Positions 42,085 through 52,187 of a stretch of 64,000 bases of DNA are shown here, in pieces (the stretch's first letter is position 1; every line of letters begins with the position of its first letter). The position numbers and the translations under genes are program-made. Source of the stretch: Xenorhabdus lircayensis (GTDB lineage: Bacteria; Pseudomonadota; Gammaproteobacteria; Enterobacterales; Enterobacteriaceae); assembly GCF_016306625.1 (NCBI RefSeq), contig NZ_JACOII010000042.1:1-64000 (forward strand). The letters run 5' to 3'. The notes beneath the pieces are model-generated. The model was not told where the DNA came from. It did not search any database and saw only the letters and a program-made list of their open reading frames with translations.

Positions 42085-43308
42085 TCAGCTCTCCTCAACG
42101 GATGTTTTTGCCTGACCGGATGTTTCTGCTGGGGTTGGCTGTGATTGCGTTTCTGGCTGGATTTCTGGCTTAGTTTCTTGTTGAGACTTAAATTGAGATT
42201 CGGTTTGGGATTGTACAGAATGCGGTAAATTGTAGATACGCTTACGCACCAAATCTGTCAGTATTGACTGGCTGCTCAGTTGTTCAGGAACATCGATAGA
42301 AAGCGGTCGCTTTTCCAGTGAGTCAACATCCGCTAAAAAGGCTTCTGTATCTGGGCTGGAGGTATCAAAATAAGTCCTTACCCAACTTCCAACGGGTTCC
42401 AATGCTTTTTGGTAAATTTCATTCTGACGGCGGGGAACCGCCTGTGCGGCAATCAGCAACTTGGAACGGATGTTTTCGCGCAGGTAAATGTCTTGATTAG
42501 GAGCCAACAGTGGTTCTTTGTTGCTATCACGTGGGGAGATAGTAATGAAATTATCCATAAAGCTGTGCCAGCTACTGCTCAGGTTTCTACGCCAGTCAGA
42601 GAGTGAAGCTGTGATTTCACGATTGTTCTTCTCCATTGGCGCGGCTTGTTCTACTTTGTCTACCAAACGTAAGTTATCGACTTGGTTTGATAGCTGATTC
42701 AGGGTCAGAATAATACCTTCTAAATCAATCTGTTTGATTTTTGTCAGAGAATCGATATCTGTCATGATAGCTGTGCGGGCATAGACCAGGCTGGGATCAT
42801 CCATCTCAGCTAGGTTATGGTCGGCATCTTTCAGCAAGGCGATGGCTGTGGTGATATCCTGCTCACTCCATATTTTGCGGCCAGCCATCTTAACGAGGGA
42901 GCTTGCCTGTGCCAGTCGCCAGTTTTCAATATCCGTATTTGACAGTGCTGAAACACGGGTTTGAAGCTCTTCCATGCGGTCACCGAGCTGCTGGTTTTGT
43001 GAGCTGGCTTGTTGCAAGGAAGTCTTTAACTCTTGGAGTTTGGTGTCAAAATCTTGTTGATCAGCAGACTGCTGTTGTGCCAGAGAAGTAATTTGTTGCT
43101 GAAGAGCGAGATTTTCGGCGTTTAATGCCACATTCTGCTGTTTACTGTGATAATAAATGTAAAGACCACCAACGCCTATTGCCAGAGAAATGGCGATTGA
43201 GAGAGTATTGCCCACCCAACCATAGCGTTTGGGTTTATGGGGAGCCGTTTCAGGCTGCTGAGGGTGTTTTGTCTCAACCGCATCGGTGGATTGCTTTTGT
43301 TCCGTCAT
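42085..43308 (-). CDS. hemX: HemX, membrane-anchored protein of the hem operon
   Basis: About 407 residues, with a polar N terminus, one membrane helix (YGWVGNTLSIAISLAIGVGG, then LYIYYH), a long coiled coil (about residues 65-125) and the HemX domain (LVKMAGRKIWSEQDITTAIA, then LLKDAD; LAPNQDIYLRENIRSKLLIA). The C-terminal tail is rich in Gln, Glu, Thr and Pro. It resembles E. coli HemX, once called a uroporphyrinogen methyltransferase but lacking that domain. I prefer the ATG at 43308 (MTEQKQS) because GGGAT lies about eight bases upstream. The ATG at 43317 sits directly on it. Confidence 0.9.
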   Translation of the reverse strand: MTEQKQSTDAVETKHPQQPETAPHKPKRYGWVGNTLSIAISLAIGVGGLYIYYHSKQQNVALNAENLALQQQITSLAQQQSADQQDFDTKLQELKTSLQQASSQNQQLGDRMEELQTRVSALSNTDIENWRLAQASSLVKMAGRKIWSEQDITTAIALLKDADHNLAEMDDPSLVYARTAIMTDIDSLTKIKQIDLEGIILTLNQLSNQVDNLRLVDKVEQAAPMEKNNREITASLSDWRRNLSSSWHSFMDNFITISPRDSNKEPLLAPNQDIYLRENIRSKLLIAAQAVPRRQNEIYQKALEPVGSWVRTYFDTSSPDTEAFLADVDSLEKRPLSIDVPEQLSSQSILTDLVRKRIYNLPHSVQSQTESQFKSQQETKPEIQPETQSQPTPAETSGQAKTSVEES

Positions 43309-43328
43309 AATGGACATCCCATATTGGT

Positions 43329-44069
43329 TTATTCCAGCGCCTGCATTAAGGCGTCATTATCTGCACTCTTGGCTACTTTTATCACTTGCCAGCCTAATGT
43401 CTGGGCGATCTTGGCAAGGCGCTCGCTGACCACTATCAGGCAGCAACCCAATAACCACGCTTTTCCATCGTTATCAGTCACTAAGTTATATAACAGTTGC
43501 AGCATTTCGCCACTTGTTACAACGATGGTTTTTATACCACATTGCTGCCAGTGACGACTGAAATCAGCTGCATGGTATTTGACTGGCTGTCGTGAATAAC
43601 ATTCACAGTAATCCACTTCTCCTCCCCGCATCCTTAGCGTTGAAGCAATAACTTCACGTCCACCATTGCCCCGGAGCAATAAAATCTTTTTATTGCCCAT
43701 CTGCTGTAGAGCGGGGAGTTGCAGTAGATCCTCACTGGTTTCACCTTGCTCAGACCAGAAGATCTCCAGCCCAGTTTGTTGATGAAACATGAGGGAAGTT
43801 GATTTGCCAATACCATAATAAGATAGCTTATCAGGCCATGACAGACCCTTTTTAATAAGCAGTTCATTGGCATAATGAACGGCGTTTTTTGATAACAGGA
43901 AAACCAGATCCCCCGCAGACAGCCATTGCAGCTTTTGTGACAACAATGGCAAACCTGCCCCCGGGTTTATTTCGATGAGTGGTGCGCTGAAGGCTGTTTT
44001 TCCAACAGCATTCAGTCGCCTGACCAATTCCTCTCCTGCGGGGGCAGGGCGGGTGATCAAAATGTTCAT
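43329..44069 (-). CDS. hemD: Uroporphyrinogen-III synthase
   Basis: 246-residue HemD. It closes hydroxymethylbilane with D-ring inversion to uroporphyrinogen III. The family is poorly conserved, but the N terminus [39 protein letters not shown] and VVTSGEML fit. Its ATG overlaps the hemC stop (ATGA), so the two consecutive enzymes are coupled. Confidence 0.95.
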   Translation of the reverse strand: MNILITRPAPAGEELVRRLNAVGKTAFSAPLIEINPGAGLPLLSQKLQWLSAGDLVFLLSKNAVHYANELLIKKGLSWPDKLSYYGIGKSTSLMFHQQTGLEIFWSEQGETSEDLLQLPALQQMGNKKILLLRGNGGREVIASTLRMRGGEVDYCECYSRQPVKYHAADFSRHWQQCGIKTIVVTSGEMLQLLYNLVTDNDGKAWLLGCCLIVVSERLAKIAQTLGWQVIKVAKSADNDALMQALE

Positions 44070-45007
44070 TCAGGTGGGTTCCTCTGGTATACGTTAGCCA
44101 GAATCTGGCGCGCGCCTTTTTCCAATAATTCCTCCGCCAATTCCACACCAGCTTGACGAGCCTCTTCTGGTGATACCACTCTTTCACCACGCACGATAAC
44201 CTTGCCATCAGGAGCGCCGACTAACGCACGCAGCCAGATATTATCTTCTTGCCAGATGGCATAACTACCAATTGGCACCTGACAGCCTCCCTCAAGGCGG
44301 GTATTCATGGCGCGTTCAGCAAGAACGCAGATTTCTGTTCTGGCGTGGTTCAAGGGAGCCAGTAGCTCATGAGTTTGCTGATCATCGAGTCGACATTCAA
44401 TGCCTACCGCACCTTGACCGACGGCTGGTAGCAGTAATTCCGGTGCCAATGGCATACGAATGCGCTCTTCAAGCCCAAGCCTTTTCAGCCCCGCAGTTGC
44501 AAGGATAATGGCATCATAATCTCCGTTATCGAGCTTGCTCAGACGAGTACCGACATTACCGCGCAAATCACGGATTACAAGATCAGGACGTAGCTGACGA
44601 ATTTGGCACTGACGGCGTAAACTCGACGTACCGACAACACTGCCAGTGGGCAGGTCATCGAGTGAGGCGTATTCTACTGAAACAAAAGCATCCCGTGGAT
44701 CATCCCGTTCGCAGATTGTGACCAACCCTAAACCGTCAGGAAATTCAACAGGGACATCTTTCATGGAGTGGACGGCGATATCAGCTCGTTTTTCAAGCAG
44801 GGCCAGCTCCAGTTCTTTCACAAACAGCCCCTTGCCTCCCACCTTTGCCAATGGTGTATCGAGGATAATATCGCCGCGGGTGACCATTGGAACCAGCTCT
44901 ACTTTCAGTTCTGGATGAAAGTGTTTCAGTTGTTTTTGAACATATTGTGCTTGCCACATAGCTAATGGGCTTTGGCGAGTAGCGATGCGAATGGTTTTCA
45001 TTGTCAT
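44066..45007 (-). CDS. hemC: Porphobilinogen deaminase (hydroxymethylbilane synthase)
   Basis: 313-residue enzyme joining four porphobilinogens. [44 protein letters not shown] and the dipyrromethane-cofactor cysteine in [13 protein letters not shown] are present. The start at 45007 leaves the same number of residues before RIATRQSP as in E. coli. No strong ribosome site is visible. It is divergent from cyaA. Confidence 0.97.
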   Translation of the reverse strand: MTMKTIRIATRQSPLAMWQAQYVQKQLKHFHPELKVELVPMVTRGDIILDTPLAKVGGKGLFVKELELALLEKRADIAVHSMKDVPVEFPDGLGLVTICERDDPRDAFVSVEYASLDDLPTGSVVGTSSLRRQCQIRQLRPDLVIRDLRGNVGTRLSKLDNGDYDAIILATAGLKRLGLEERIRMPLAPELLLPAVGQGAVGIECRLDDQQTHELLAPLNHARTEICVLAERAMNTRLEGGCQVPIGSYAIWQEDNIWLRALVGAPDGKVIVRGERVVSPEEARQAGVELAEELLEKGARQILANVYQRNPPE

Positions 45008-45511
45008 GGATAATTATGTTGGATATAGCAGCCTTTTAGCCACTAGTTAGCCATTAAATAGTGAGAAAATAGTATCAGTTTTAACATCTCAACGATTTTT
45101 TTTCCAGTTACGAAAATACTGGGAAAAACAAAATAGTATATGAATATACAGGTTATTAGATAAAAATAATTTTAAATATTAAAATAATATTTTATTTAAA
45201 TAGAGAAAATAAACAAAAAGATTGATTTAAAAGCAAATTGAAATTTAGGGTTTAGTTGGATGGTAAAAAGCAATGGGCGATATTTAGCAATAAAAAATAT
45301 TATTAGATGAAATATTTATGGAAGCCTGATGTTTTACAATATGTTACATCCCCTATATGAAAAATAATCAACTATAATATTTATTCTAAAAAACATATTA
45401 TCGTATCTATTTCGTGATTAACTTAATATTTTACAACGAGTTAATTGTAGTTCAGCTATTGCGGAGGAGGCGGAAAGATGGTAGTGCGTACTTTACGCTT
45501 CGACTGCAAGG

Positions 45512-45527
45512 TGTTAAATTGATCACG
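45512..45527 (+). promoter_or_regulatory. CRP-binding site upstream of cyaA
   Basis: TGTTA-AATTGA-TCACG matches the CRP consensus TGTGA-N6-TCACA at 8 of 10 positions and, with the flanking AAGG, resembles the E. coli cyaA promoter site through which cAMP-CRP represses cyaA. It lies 108 bases before the start codon. The rest of the 45008-45511 spacer is AT-rich, without a gene. Confidence 0.75.
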
Positions 45528-45635
45528 TTTCCGACAATAAGTTTGTAAAAATAATTTTAAATAATATTGTAACACCATGCGTTATCGGAAACAGGGGACT
45601 ACTTTGGGCACTGGAACTGATATCAGGCGAAACTC

Positions 45636-48236
45636 TTGTATCTCTATATTGAAACGCTGAAGCAGCGACTGGATGCAATTAACCAACTTAGACTAGAACG
45701 CGCCACTAGCTCAATGAGTGACGCTTTTAAGCAGGTTTATAGTTTAATTCCAGTATTATTACATCATCATCATCCAATGATGCCGGGCTATATCAAAAGC
45801 AATATTCCTCATGGTGTTTGTTTTTTTACGCCTGATGAATCACAGCAGTTTTGGATTAATGATCTAGAAGGCCAGCGTGCTGGTGTCTTGTCACATGTCT
45901 CTAATGGTGAATTGCCGATTACGGGAATTTACTCAATGGGCAGTACCTCCTCTATAGGGCAAAGTAGCTCTTCTGATGTGGATGTTTGGGTATGTCATCA
46001 ATCCTGGTTAGATAATGATGAGAAAGCGTTACTGGAGCAAAAATGCACCTTGATAGAACAGTGGGCGGATTCACTGGGTATCGAGGTTACTTTTTTTCTG
46101 ATTGATGAAAACCGTTTTCGGCACAATGCCTGTGGCAGTTTGAACGGTGAAGACTGTGGCTCTACCCTGCATATCCTCCTACTTGATGAATTTTATCGTA
46201 CCGCGGTCTGTATGGCTGGCAAACGCTTGCTGTGGACGATGGTTCCTGTGGAAGAGGAGGCGCATTATGACGAATATGTCCTTTCCCTTTATGCTCAGGG
46301 AGTTCTGACGCCAAATGAATGGCTGGATCTGGGCGGTTTGGGCGAGTTGTCAGCAGAAGAATATTTTGGGGCGAGTCTTTGGCAGCTCTACAAGAGCGTG
46401 GATTCTCCTTATAAGGCGGTATTGAAAAGCCTACTGTTGGAAGCCTATTCATGGGAATACCCCAATGGAAAACTTCTGGCGATGGAAATGAAACAACATT
46501 TCCATGATGGCGCGATTGTTTCCTTCGGTCTTGATGCCTATAGCATGATGCTGGAGCGTGTAACTCGTTATCTTACTGCCACAAACGATCTTACGCGCTT
46601 GGATTTGGCGCGTCGTTGTTTTTACCTGAAGGTGTGCGAAAAATTACTGGAAAGCAGCGATGACAAAGGCTGTACAGGATGGCGTCGTCAGGTCATGTCC
46701 CAGCTGGTGCATGAATGGGGTTGGGATGACAGCAAATTAGCCATGCTGGATAATCGTAACGCGTGGAAAATTGAGCAGGTGCGTGATGCCCACAATGAAT
46801 TGCTCGATACCATGATGCAGAGTTATCGCAACCTGATCCGTTTTGCTCGCCGTAACAATTTAAGTGTGAGTGCCAGCCCGCAGGATATTGGCGTATTGAC
46901 CCGCAAATTATATGCGGCTTTTGAAGCATTGCCCGGTAAAGTGACTTTGGTCAACCCTCAGATATCGCCGGATTTGTCAGAACAGGATCTTACCTTCATT
47001 TATGTTCCTCCGGGGCGTGTCAACCGTAGTGGCTGGTATCTTTACAATCATGCCCCAACGATCAAATCAATTATTGGTCATCAACCGCTGGAATATAACC
47101 GCTATCTGAATAAATTAGTTTCTTGGACATACTTCAATGGCCTACTGGCCAAAGAAACCCGGATCCATATTCATCACGGGGAATCTCAGTGCGATAAGCA
47201 TAAACTGTGTGATTTGGTGGATGATATTGCCACGCATTTTCCGACCCGTTTACCTGCCCCTACACCAAAAGCGTTATACAGCCCTTGTGAAATTCGTCAC
47301 TTGGCGCTTATTGTCAACTTGGAAAAAGATCCAACTGCTGCATTTTCCAATCAAGTTGTTCGTTTTGACTTAAGGAATATGAATGTTTTCAGCTTTGGAG
47401 AATTGCAGCAATGTCTGGTGGGCAGTATCGATTTGCTTTACCGTAATTCATGGAATGAAGTGAGAACCCTGCATTTCAGTGGTGAACAATCGGTACTGGA
47501 AGCATTGAAAACCATATTGGGTAAAATGCATCAGGATGCTGCACCACCGTCTGACGTCGAAGTATTCTGTTATAGCAAGCATTTGTGTGGGTTGATTCGT
47601 ACCCGTATCCAGCAATTGGTTTCAGAATGTATAGAATTGCGTCTCTCCAGTAATCGACAAGATCCCAATCGCTTTAAGGCGTTACGCATTTCAGGTCAAA
47701 CGTGGGGATTATTCTTCGAACGGTTAAACGTTTCGGTACAAAAATTGGAAAATGCAGTGGAATTCTATGGTGCGATTTCCAATACCAAACTGCATGGTTT
47801 GCCAGTCAAGATTGATACCAAGGAAAAACACTTACCGCCAGTGATAGACGGGTTTGCCTGTGAAGGAATTATCCAGTTCTTTTTCGAAAATATTGAGAAG
47901 AACCAAGGATTCAATATCTATATCCTTGATGAATCAAATCGAGTAGAAATTTATTCTCATTGCGAAGGAAGTAAAGAAGAGTTAGTACGAGACATCAGTC
48001 GCTTTTATTCTTCATCGCACGATCGTTTTACTTATGGTTCTAGTTTTGTCAATTTCAACTTACCGCAGTTCTATCAAATCGTTAAGAAAGGTGAGCGCAC
48101 CCATGTAGCCCCCTTTGTGGATGGTACGTTTCCATTGGATGATATGGAAACCAATGACACCAGGCACCGTATTGATGAACGCCTTGAGGAAGCATGTGGG
48201 TCACATGATCCCTGCCACACTCTGTATCACTATTGA
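45636..48236 (+). CDS. cyaA: Adenylate cyclase (class I)
   Basis: 866-residue class I adenylate cyclase (E. coli 848), supplying cAMP to CRP. The N-terminal catalytic half has the nucleotidyltransferase-like motif [20 protein letters not shown]. The C-terminal glucose-sensing half keeps [16 protein letters not shown]. The start is TTG ([18 protein letters not shown]), the same rare start as E. coli, known to limit expression. The C-terminal tail differs and is longer ([20 protein letters not shown]). No close cyaX is present. Confidence 0.97.
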   Translation: MYLYIETLKQRLDAINQLRLERATSSMSDAFKQVYSLIPVLLHHHHPMMPGYIKSNIPHGVCFFTPDESQQFWINDLEGQRAGVLSHVSNGELPITGIYSMGSTSSIGQSSSSDVDVWVCHQSWLDNDEKALLEQKCTLIEQWADSLGIEVTFFLIDENRFRHNACGSLNGEDCGSTLHILLLDEFYRTAVCMAGKRLLWTMVPVEEEAHYDEYVLSLYAQGVLTPNEWLDLGGLGELSAEEYFGASLWQLYKSVDSPYKAVLKSLLLEAYSWEYPNGKLLAMEMKQHFHDGAIVSFGLDAYSMMLERVTRYLTATNDLTRLDLARRCFYLKVCEKLLESSDDKGCTGWRRQVMSQLVHEWGWDDSKLAMLDNRNAWKIEQVRDAHNELLDTMMQSYRNLIRFARRNNLSVSASPQDIGVLTRKLYAAFEALPGKVTLVNPQISPDLSEQDLTFIYVPPGRVNRSGWYLYNHAPTIKSIIGHQPLEYNRYLNKLVSWTYFNGLLAKETRIHIHHGESQCDKHKLCDLVDDIATHFPTRLPAPTPKALYSPCEIRHLALIVNLEKDPTAAFSNQVVRFDLRNMNVFSFGELQQCLVGSIDLLYRNSWNEVRTLHFSGEQSVLEALKTILGKMHQDAAPPSDVEVFCYSKHLCGLIRTRIQQLVSECIELRLSSNRQDPNRFKALRISGQTWGLFFERLNVSVQKLENAVEFYGAISNTKLHGLPVKIDTKEKHLPPVIDGFACEGIIQFFFENIEKNQGFNIYILDESNRVEIYSHCEGSKEELVRDISRFYSSSHDRFTYGSSFVNFNLPQFYQIVKKGERTHVAPFVDGTFPLDDMETNDTRHRIDERLEEACGSHDPCHTLYHY

Positions 48237-48309
48237 TATCAAGTGCACATGATTTTTTCATAGGATTACTTTAAAGCGCCTATTTTATTAGGCGCTTGTG
48301 AAAAGGTAC

Positions 48310-48630
48310 TCACGAAAATTGGAATGGCTCACCGCACTGTTCTGTAATGGCTTGCGACAGTATGGAGATAAAATCGTTACCACTGCGATCACAAACCCAT
48401 TGGCTATCCCGATAATCAAAATGGTAACCCCCATTTTTGGTTGCCAGCCAGATCTGATGGAAAGGTTCTTGACGGTTAATAATGATCTTGCTGCCGTTTT
48501 CAAAACTTAGCGTCATCACGCCGCCGTTTGTTTCGCAATCAATATCCGCATCTCCATCGTAATGATCCAGTTGCTCTTCAAGATGAAGCATCAATTGATC
48601 GGCCAATTGATGAAATTCGCTATCGTTCAT
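48310..48630 (-). CDS. cyaY: Frataxin homologue CyaY
   Basis: 106-residue frataxin-fold protein that binds iron and modulates IscS in Fe-S assembly. It has the acidic first helix ([20 protein letters not shown], then [11 protein letters not shown]) and the conserved beta-sheet [20 protein letters not shown], then YHFDY. E. coli CyaY is 106 residues. It is convergent with cyaA, divergent from lptM. Confidence 0.96.
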   Translation of the reverse strand: MNDSEFHQLADQLMLHLEEQLDHYDGDADIDCETNGGVMTLSFENGSKIIINRQEPFHQIWLATKNGGYHFDYRDSQWVCDRSGNDFISILSQAITEQCGEPFQFS

Positions 48631-48708
48631 GTTTATTTCCTATTTGCTTTTCAGGGCCTAGCTGCGATTATAGAGAGTATTGGCGCATGAATCACAGGCA
48701 TTAATATA

Positions 48709-48888
48709 ATGAAAAAACAATTCCGTTGGACACTGACTATCATAACATTACTCTCTCTGTCTGGTTGTGGCTTGAAAGGCCCCCTATATTTTCCACCTGC
48801 GGAGACATCTGTGGCACAGGCTCCTGTGAATAAGGCGGATAAAGTACAGCCAGCGGATGCTCAACAGCCTGTAGATGCTAAACAATAA
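48709..48888 (+). CDS. lptM: LPS-transport assembly lipoprotein LptM (YifL)
   Basis: 59-residue lipoprotein. A signal peptide (MKKQFRWTLTIITLLSLSGC) ends with lipobox LSGC (Cys20), followed by the invariant GLKGPLYFPP and a low-complexity Ala/Gln/Pro/Asp tail. The family motif is diagnostic. LptM helps oxidative maturation of LptD/LptE in the outer membrane. It is 38 bases upstream of dapF, as in E. coli. Confidence 0.93.
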   Translation: MKKQFRWTLTIITLLSLSGCGLKGPLYFPPAETSVAQAPVNKADKVQPADAQQPVDAKQ

Positions 48889-48926
48889 TGAGTCGGTAAT
48901 GTGATTTTTCTTGGGGTCGTACGTAT

Positions 48927-49751
48927 ATGCAGTTCTCCAAAATGCACGGTCTTGGCAATGATTTTATGGTCGTTGATGCAGTGACCCAGAATGTTTATTT
49001 TTCTCCAGAGTTAATTTGCCGTCTGGCTGATCGGAATACTGGGATAGGTTTTGATCAACTGCTGATTGTTGAAGCTCCCTACGATCCTGACCTAGACTTC
49101 CACTATCGCATTTTTAATGCTGATGGCAGCGAAGTTTCCCAGTGCGGCAATGGGGCACGCTGTTTTGCCCGTTTTGTTCGTCTCAAGGGACTGAGCAATA
49201 AACGCGATATCAAGGTCAGTACACAATCAGGCCGGATGGTATTGAGCATCACAAATGATGATCAAGTCTGTGTCAACATGGGAGAACCAGACTTTGAACC
49301 GCAGCGCGTTCCCTTTCGTGCCAATAAGGCTGAGAAAACCTATATTATCCGTACCATCGAACGTACGGTGCTTTGTGGTGTAGTTTCGATGGGGAACCCT
49401 CACTGTGTCATACAGGTTGAGAATGTAGACACAGCCGAAGTGGAAGTGTTGGGGCCAGTGCTGGAAAATCACGAACGTTTTCCTGAACGGGCAAATATTG
49501 GTTTCATGCAGGTTATGAATCGGAGCCATATTCGGCTGCGTGTCTTCGAGCGTGGTGCTGGAGAGACACAAGCATGCGGCAGTGGTGCATGTGCAGCGGT
49601 GGCTATAGGTATTCAGCAAAATCTGCTGGATAATCAGGTACAGGTTGATCTTCCGGGCGGTTCCCTGCACATTCGCTGGGATGGGTCGGGTAAGCCACTC
49701 TTTATGGCCGGGCCGGCTACCCACGTTTATGACGGTACGATTCATTTGTGA
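48927..49751 (+). CDS. dapF: Diaminopimelate epimerase
   Basis: 274-residue PLP-independent epimerase producing meso-DAP for lysine and peptidoglycan. The catalytic cysteine pair is visible in [17 protein letters not shown] and [13 protein letters not shown]. Length equals E. coli DapF. Followed by yigA, xerC and yigB with short gaps, a conserved operon. Confidence 0.98.
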   Translation: MQFSKMHGLGNDFMVVDAVTQNVYFSPELICRLADRNTGIGFDQLLIVEAPYDPDLDFHYRIFNADGSEVSQCGNGARCFARFVRLKGLSNKRDIKVSTQSGRMVLSITNDDQVCVNMGEPDFEPQRVPFRANKAEKTYIIRTIERTVLCGVVSMGNPHCVIQVENVDTAEVEVLGPVLENHERFPERANIGFMQVMNRSHIRLRVFERGAGETQACGSGACAAVAIGIQQNLLDNQVQVDLPGGSLHIRWDGSGKPLFMAGPATHVYDGTIHL

Positions 49752-49799
49752 TTGATTCTGTGTTTATTGAGTCATTTTTGAAATATAGGGCATTGGAAA

Positions 49800-50504
49800 A
49801 TGGGTGAAAAAAACGATCCATTGCATATCGAAAACAGGCTGGATGATCAAACGGTAGTGGATTATTTACTGAATAATCCTGATTTTTTTATCCGCAATGC
49901 CAATATGGTCGATAAGATAAGGGTTCCCCATCCGGTGCGGGAGAGCGTCTCTTTGATGGAATGGCATATGAACCGCCAGAGGAAACGTATCCGTTATTTG
50001 GAAGATGATTTGATCCATTTGGTGGAGCAGGCGAAACAGAATGAAGTGTTGTTTAGCAGCCTGTTGCAATTACTGTCAGATCTCTCTGGTGCCAAGAGCT
50101 TGCAGGATTTTCTTTCCCGCCTGAGTTCATGGTCAAAAACACTTGGATTAAGTAACAGTTATATTCGGTTGTTCAGTGATAAATGGCGTCTTGGCGCACC
50201 ATTGAATTCGCCGGAACTGGCTATCTTCCGCCATTCCTTTGAACTCGTCCGCATTAAGCGATTTGGTGATAGAGACCATTACCTTGGCACATTGCACGGC
50301 CCAGAAATTTTACTGCTGATGCCACAGGCCCGTCATGTTGGTTCGGTGGCGATTTCCCTTTTAGGATCACAAGGGGATTTGGGCATGGTGATTTTCAATA
50401 GCCATAATAAACAGCACTACCATGAAGGCATGGGAACTGACATTCTCGACCATCTAGCGAAACTGCTGCCGGGATTGTTATCCCGCTGGGTTGAACGCGC
50501 ATGA
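49800..50504 (+). CDS. yigA: DUF484 family protein YigA
   Basis: 234-residue soluble protein of the DUF484 family (GAF-like), with N-terminal [19 protein letters not shown] and [20 protein letters not shown], and C-terminal [19 protein letters not shown]. No function is established. Conservation between dapF and xerC is its main mark. The stop overlaps the xerC ATG (ATGA). Confidence 0.92.
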   Translation: MGEKNDPLHIENRLDDQTVVDYLLNNPDFFIRNANMVDKIRVPHPVRESVSLMEWHMNRQRKRIRYLEDDLIHLVEQAKQNEVLFSSLLQLLSDLSGAKSLQDFLSRLSSWSKTLGLSNSYIRLFSDKWRLGAPLNSPELAIFRHSFELVRIKRFGDRDHYLGTLHGPEILLLMPQARHVGSVAISLLGSQGDLGMVIFNSHNKQHYHEGMGTDILDHLAKLLPGLLSRWVERA

Positions 50505-51415
50505 CTCAGCCGATCGATCTACTGTTGGAACCCGTAGAAGCCTTTCTGTACTATCTGCGGGTTGAGCGACGTTTAAGTCCCCTCACGATCACTAACTATC
50601 GACGCCAGTTGGCGGTTTTGGCAGAAATGTCACTGGAGATGGGAGTACGTGAATGGCAGGAACTAGATCCGGCTAAAGTCAGAATGTTTGCTTCCCGCAG
50701 TCGCCGGGCAGGGTTGCAGTCTGCCAGCCTTGCCCTACGTCTTTCTTCTTTGCGTAGCTTCCTTGACTGGATGGTGACGCAGGAAAAACTGGATGCCAAT
50801 CCGGCTAAAACTGTCAGTGCTCCCCGTAAAAAACGCCACTTACCTAAAAACATGGATGTGGATGAAGTTAACCAACTGCTCAATATCAATTTAAATGATC
50901 CTCTGTCAGTGCGTGACAGAACCATGCTGGAAGTGATGTATGGCGCGGGTTTGCGTTTGTCTGAGCTGGTTGGCCTTGATTGCTGCCATTTGGATCTGGA
51001 AAGTGGTGAAGTCTGGGTACACGGTAAAGGCAGCAAAGAGCGTAAAGTGCCGTTCGGTCGTGTGGCTCAGGAATGGCTTCAGCGTTGGCTGGAAATGCGG
51101 GAGTTGTTTGAGCTGGAAGATAATGCAGTTTTCATTTCTACCCAGAGCGGGAAACGGATTTCTGCCCGTAACGTGCAAAAACGATTTGAACAGTGGGGCA
51201 TTAGGCAAGGCGTAAACAGCCATATCAATCCCCATAAATTGCGTCACTCTTTTGCCACGCATATTCTGGAGTCCAGTGGTGATCTGCGTGCTGTACAGGA
51301 ATTGCTTGGTCATGCGAACCTGTCAACGACCCAGATCTATACCCATTTGGATTTCCAGCACTTGACCAAAGTCTATGATGTGGCCCACCCCAGAGCCAAA
51401 CGAGGGAAATCATAA
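50501..51415 (+). CDS. xerC: Tyrosine recombinase XerC
   Basis: 304-residue site-specific recombinase that, with XerD, resolves chromosome dimers at dif. An N-terminal SAM-like DNA-binding domain is followed by a catalytic domain with Arg in [11 protein letters not shown], Lys in [31 protein letters not shown] and the nucleophile Tyr in [11 protein letters not shown]. It overlaps yigA and yigB by a few bases. It is a housekeeping gene, not a phage integrase. Confidence 0.96.
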   Translation: MTQPIDLLLEPVEAFLYYLRVERRLSPLTITNYRRQLAVLAEMSLEMGVREWQELDPAKVRMFASRSRRAGLQSASLALRLSSLRSFLDWMVTQEKLDANPAKTVSAPRKKRHLPKNMDVDEVNQLLNINLNDPLSVRDRTMLEVMYGAGLRLSELVGLDCCHLDLESGEVWVHGKGSKERKVPFGRVAQEWLQRWLEMRELFELEDNAVFISTQSGKRISARNVQKRFEQWGIRQGVNSHINPHKLRHSFATHILESSGDLRAVQELLGHANLSTTQIYTHLDFQHLTKVYDVAHPRAKRGKS

Positions 51416-52131
51416 TGCGTTTTTATCGGCCTCTCGCGCCGTTTGCTGCGATGACATTCGACCTGGATGATACACTTTACGATAATCATCCAGTGATCGA
51501 TAAAACCGAAAAAGAAGTGTTGTGTTTTATCAGGCAGTACGATAACAAGTTCAGCCAGTTTAAGTATGAAGATCTGCATTTATATCGTCAGACCATCCTT
51601 GAACGGAAGCCTGATATTTACCATGACGTCACGTCATGGCGTCGGCAATCCGCAGAACTGATGTTCAGCCATCACGGTTTCAATAGTGAGGAAACGGTGC
51701 GTGGTACGGATGAGATTATGTCTTGCTTTATGTACTGGCGTAACCAAATCTCCGTTCCAGAATCGACCCATAAAACCCTATCTGTGCTGGCGGAAAAAAT
51801 GCCGTTGGTGGCGATCACGAACGGGAACGCCGAACCTGCGGCATGCGGGCTTGCTTCTTATTTCGAATTTGTGCTGAAAGCCGGTGTGGATGGCCGCGCC
51901 AAACCTTATCCGGATATGTATCATCTGGCGGCTGAACGGCTGAATCTGCCCATAAGTCAGATCCTGCACGTGGGAGATAATTTGCAGACGGATGTCGAAG
52001 GTGCGCTTTGTTGCGGGATGCAGGCCTGCTGGCTCAATATCGAAAATAAAGATCTGATGCAGGAGTCTGAAGGGCGTTTGGTTCCACATGTTGAGATTTC
52101 TGATTTGGCTTCTTTGATAGCACTGATATAA
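51415..52131 (+). CDS. yigB: HAD phosphatase YigB (FMN phosphatase)
   Basis: 238-residue HAD-like hydrolase. Motif I is FDLDDTLYDN, motif II is AITNGNA, and motif III/IV is HVGDNLQTDVEGA. E. coli YigB dephosphorylates 5-amino-6-ribitylamino-uracil 5'-phosphate and FMN. The ATG shares one base with the xerC stop (TAATG). Confidence 0.95.
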   Translation: MRFYRPLAPFAAMTFDLDDTLYDNHPVIDKTEKEVLCFIRQYDNKFSQFKYEDLHLYRQTILERKPDIYHDVTSWRRQSAELMFSHHGFNSEETVRGTDEIMSCFMYWRNQISVPESTHKTLSVLAEKMPLVAITNGNAEPAACGLASYFEFVLKAGVDGRAKPYPDMYHLAAERLNLPISQILHVGDNLQTDVEGALCCGMQACWLNIENKDLMQESEGRLVPHVEISDLASLIALI

Positions 52132-52145
52132 TTTCAGATTGTAAT

Positions 52146-52161
52146 CTGTATAAAAAAACAG
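52146..52161 (+). promoter_or_regulatory. LexA (SOS) box of uvrD
   Basis: CTGTATAAAAAAACAG fits CTG-N10-CAG with the AT-rich centre typical of LexA boxes. It lies 26 bases before the uvrD start codon, consistent with SOS induction of uvrD in E. coli. Confidence 0.88.
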
Positions 52162-52187
52162 TGACACTTACACAACTGATGGTAATT

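Noticed and set aside
50501-51415. Tyrosine recombinase as a sign of a mobile element
   Set aside because: Sequence and the dapF-yigA-xerC-yigB context identify the housekeeping XerC.
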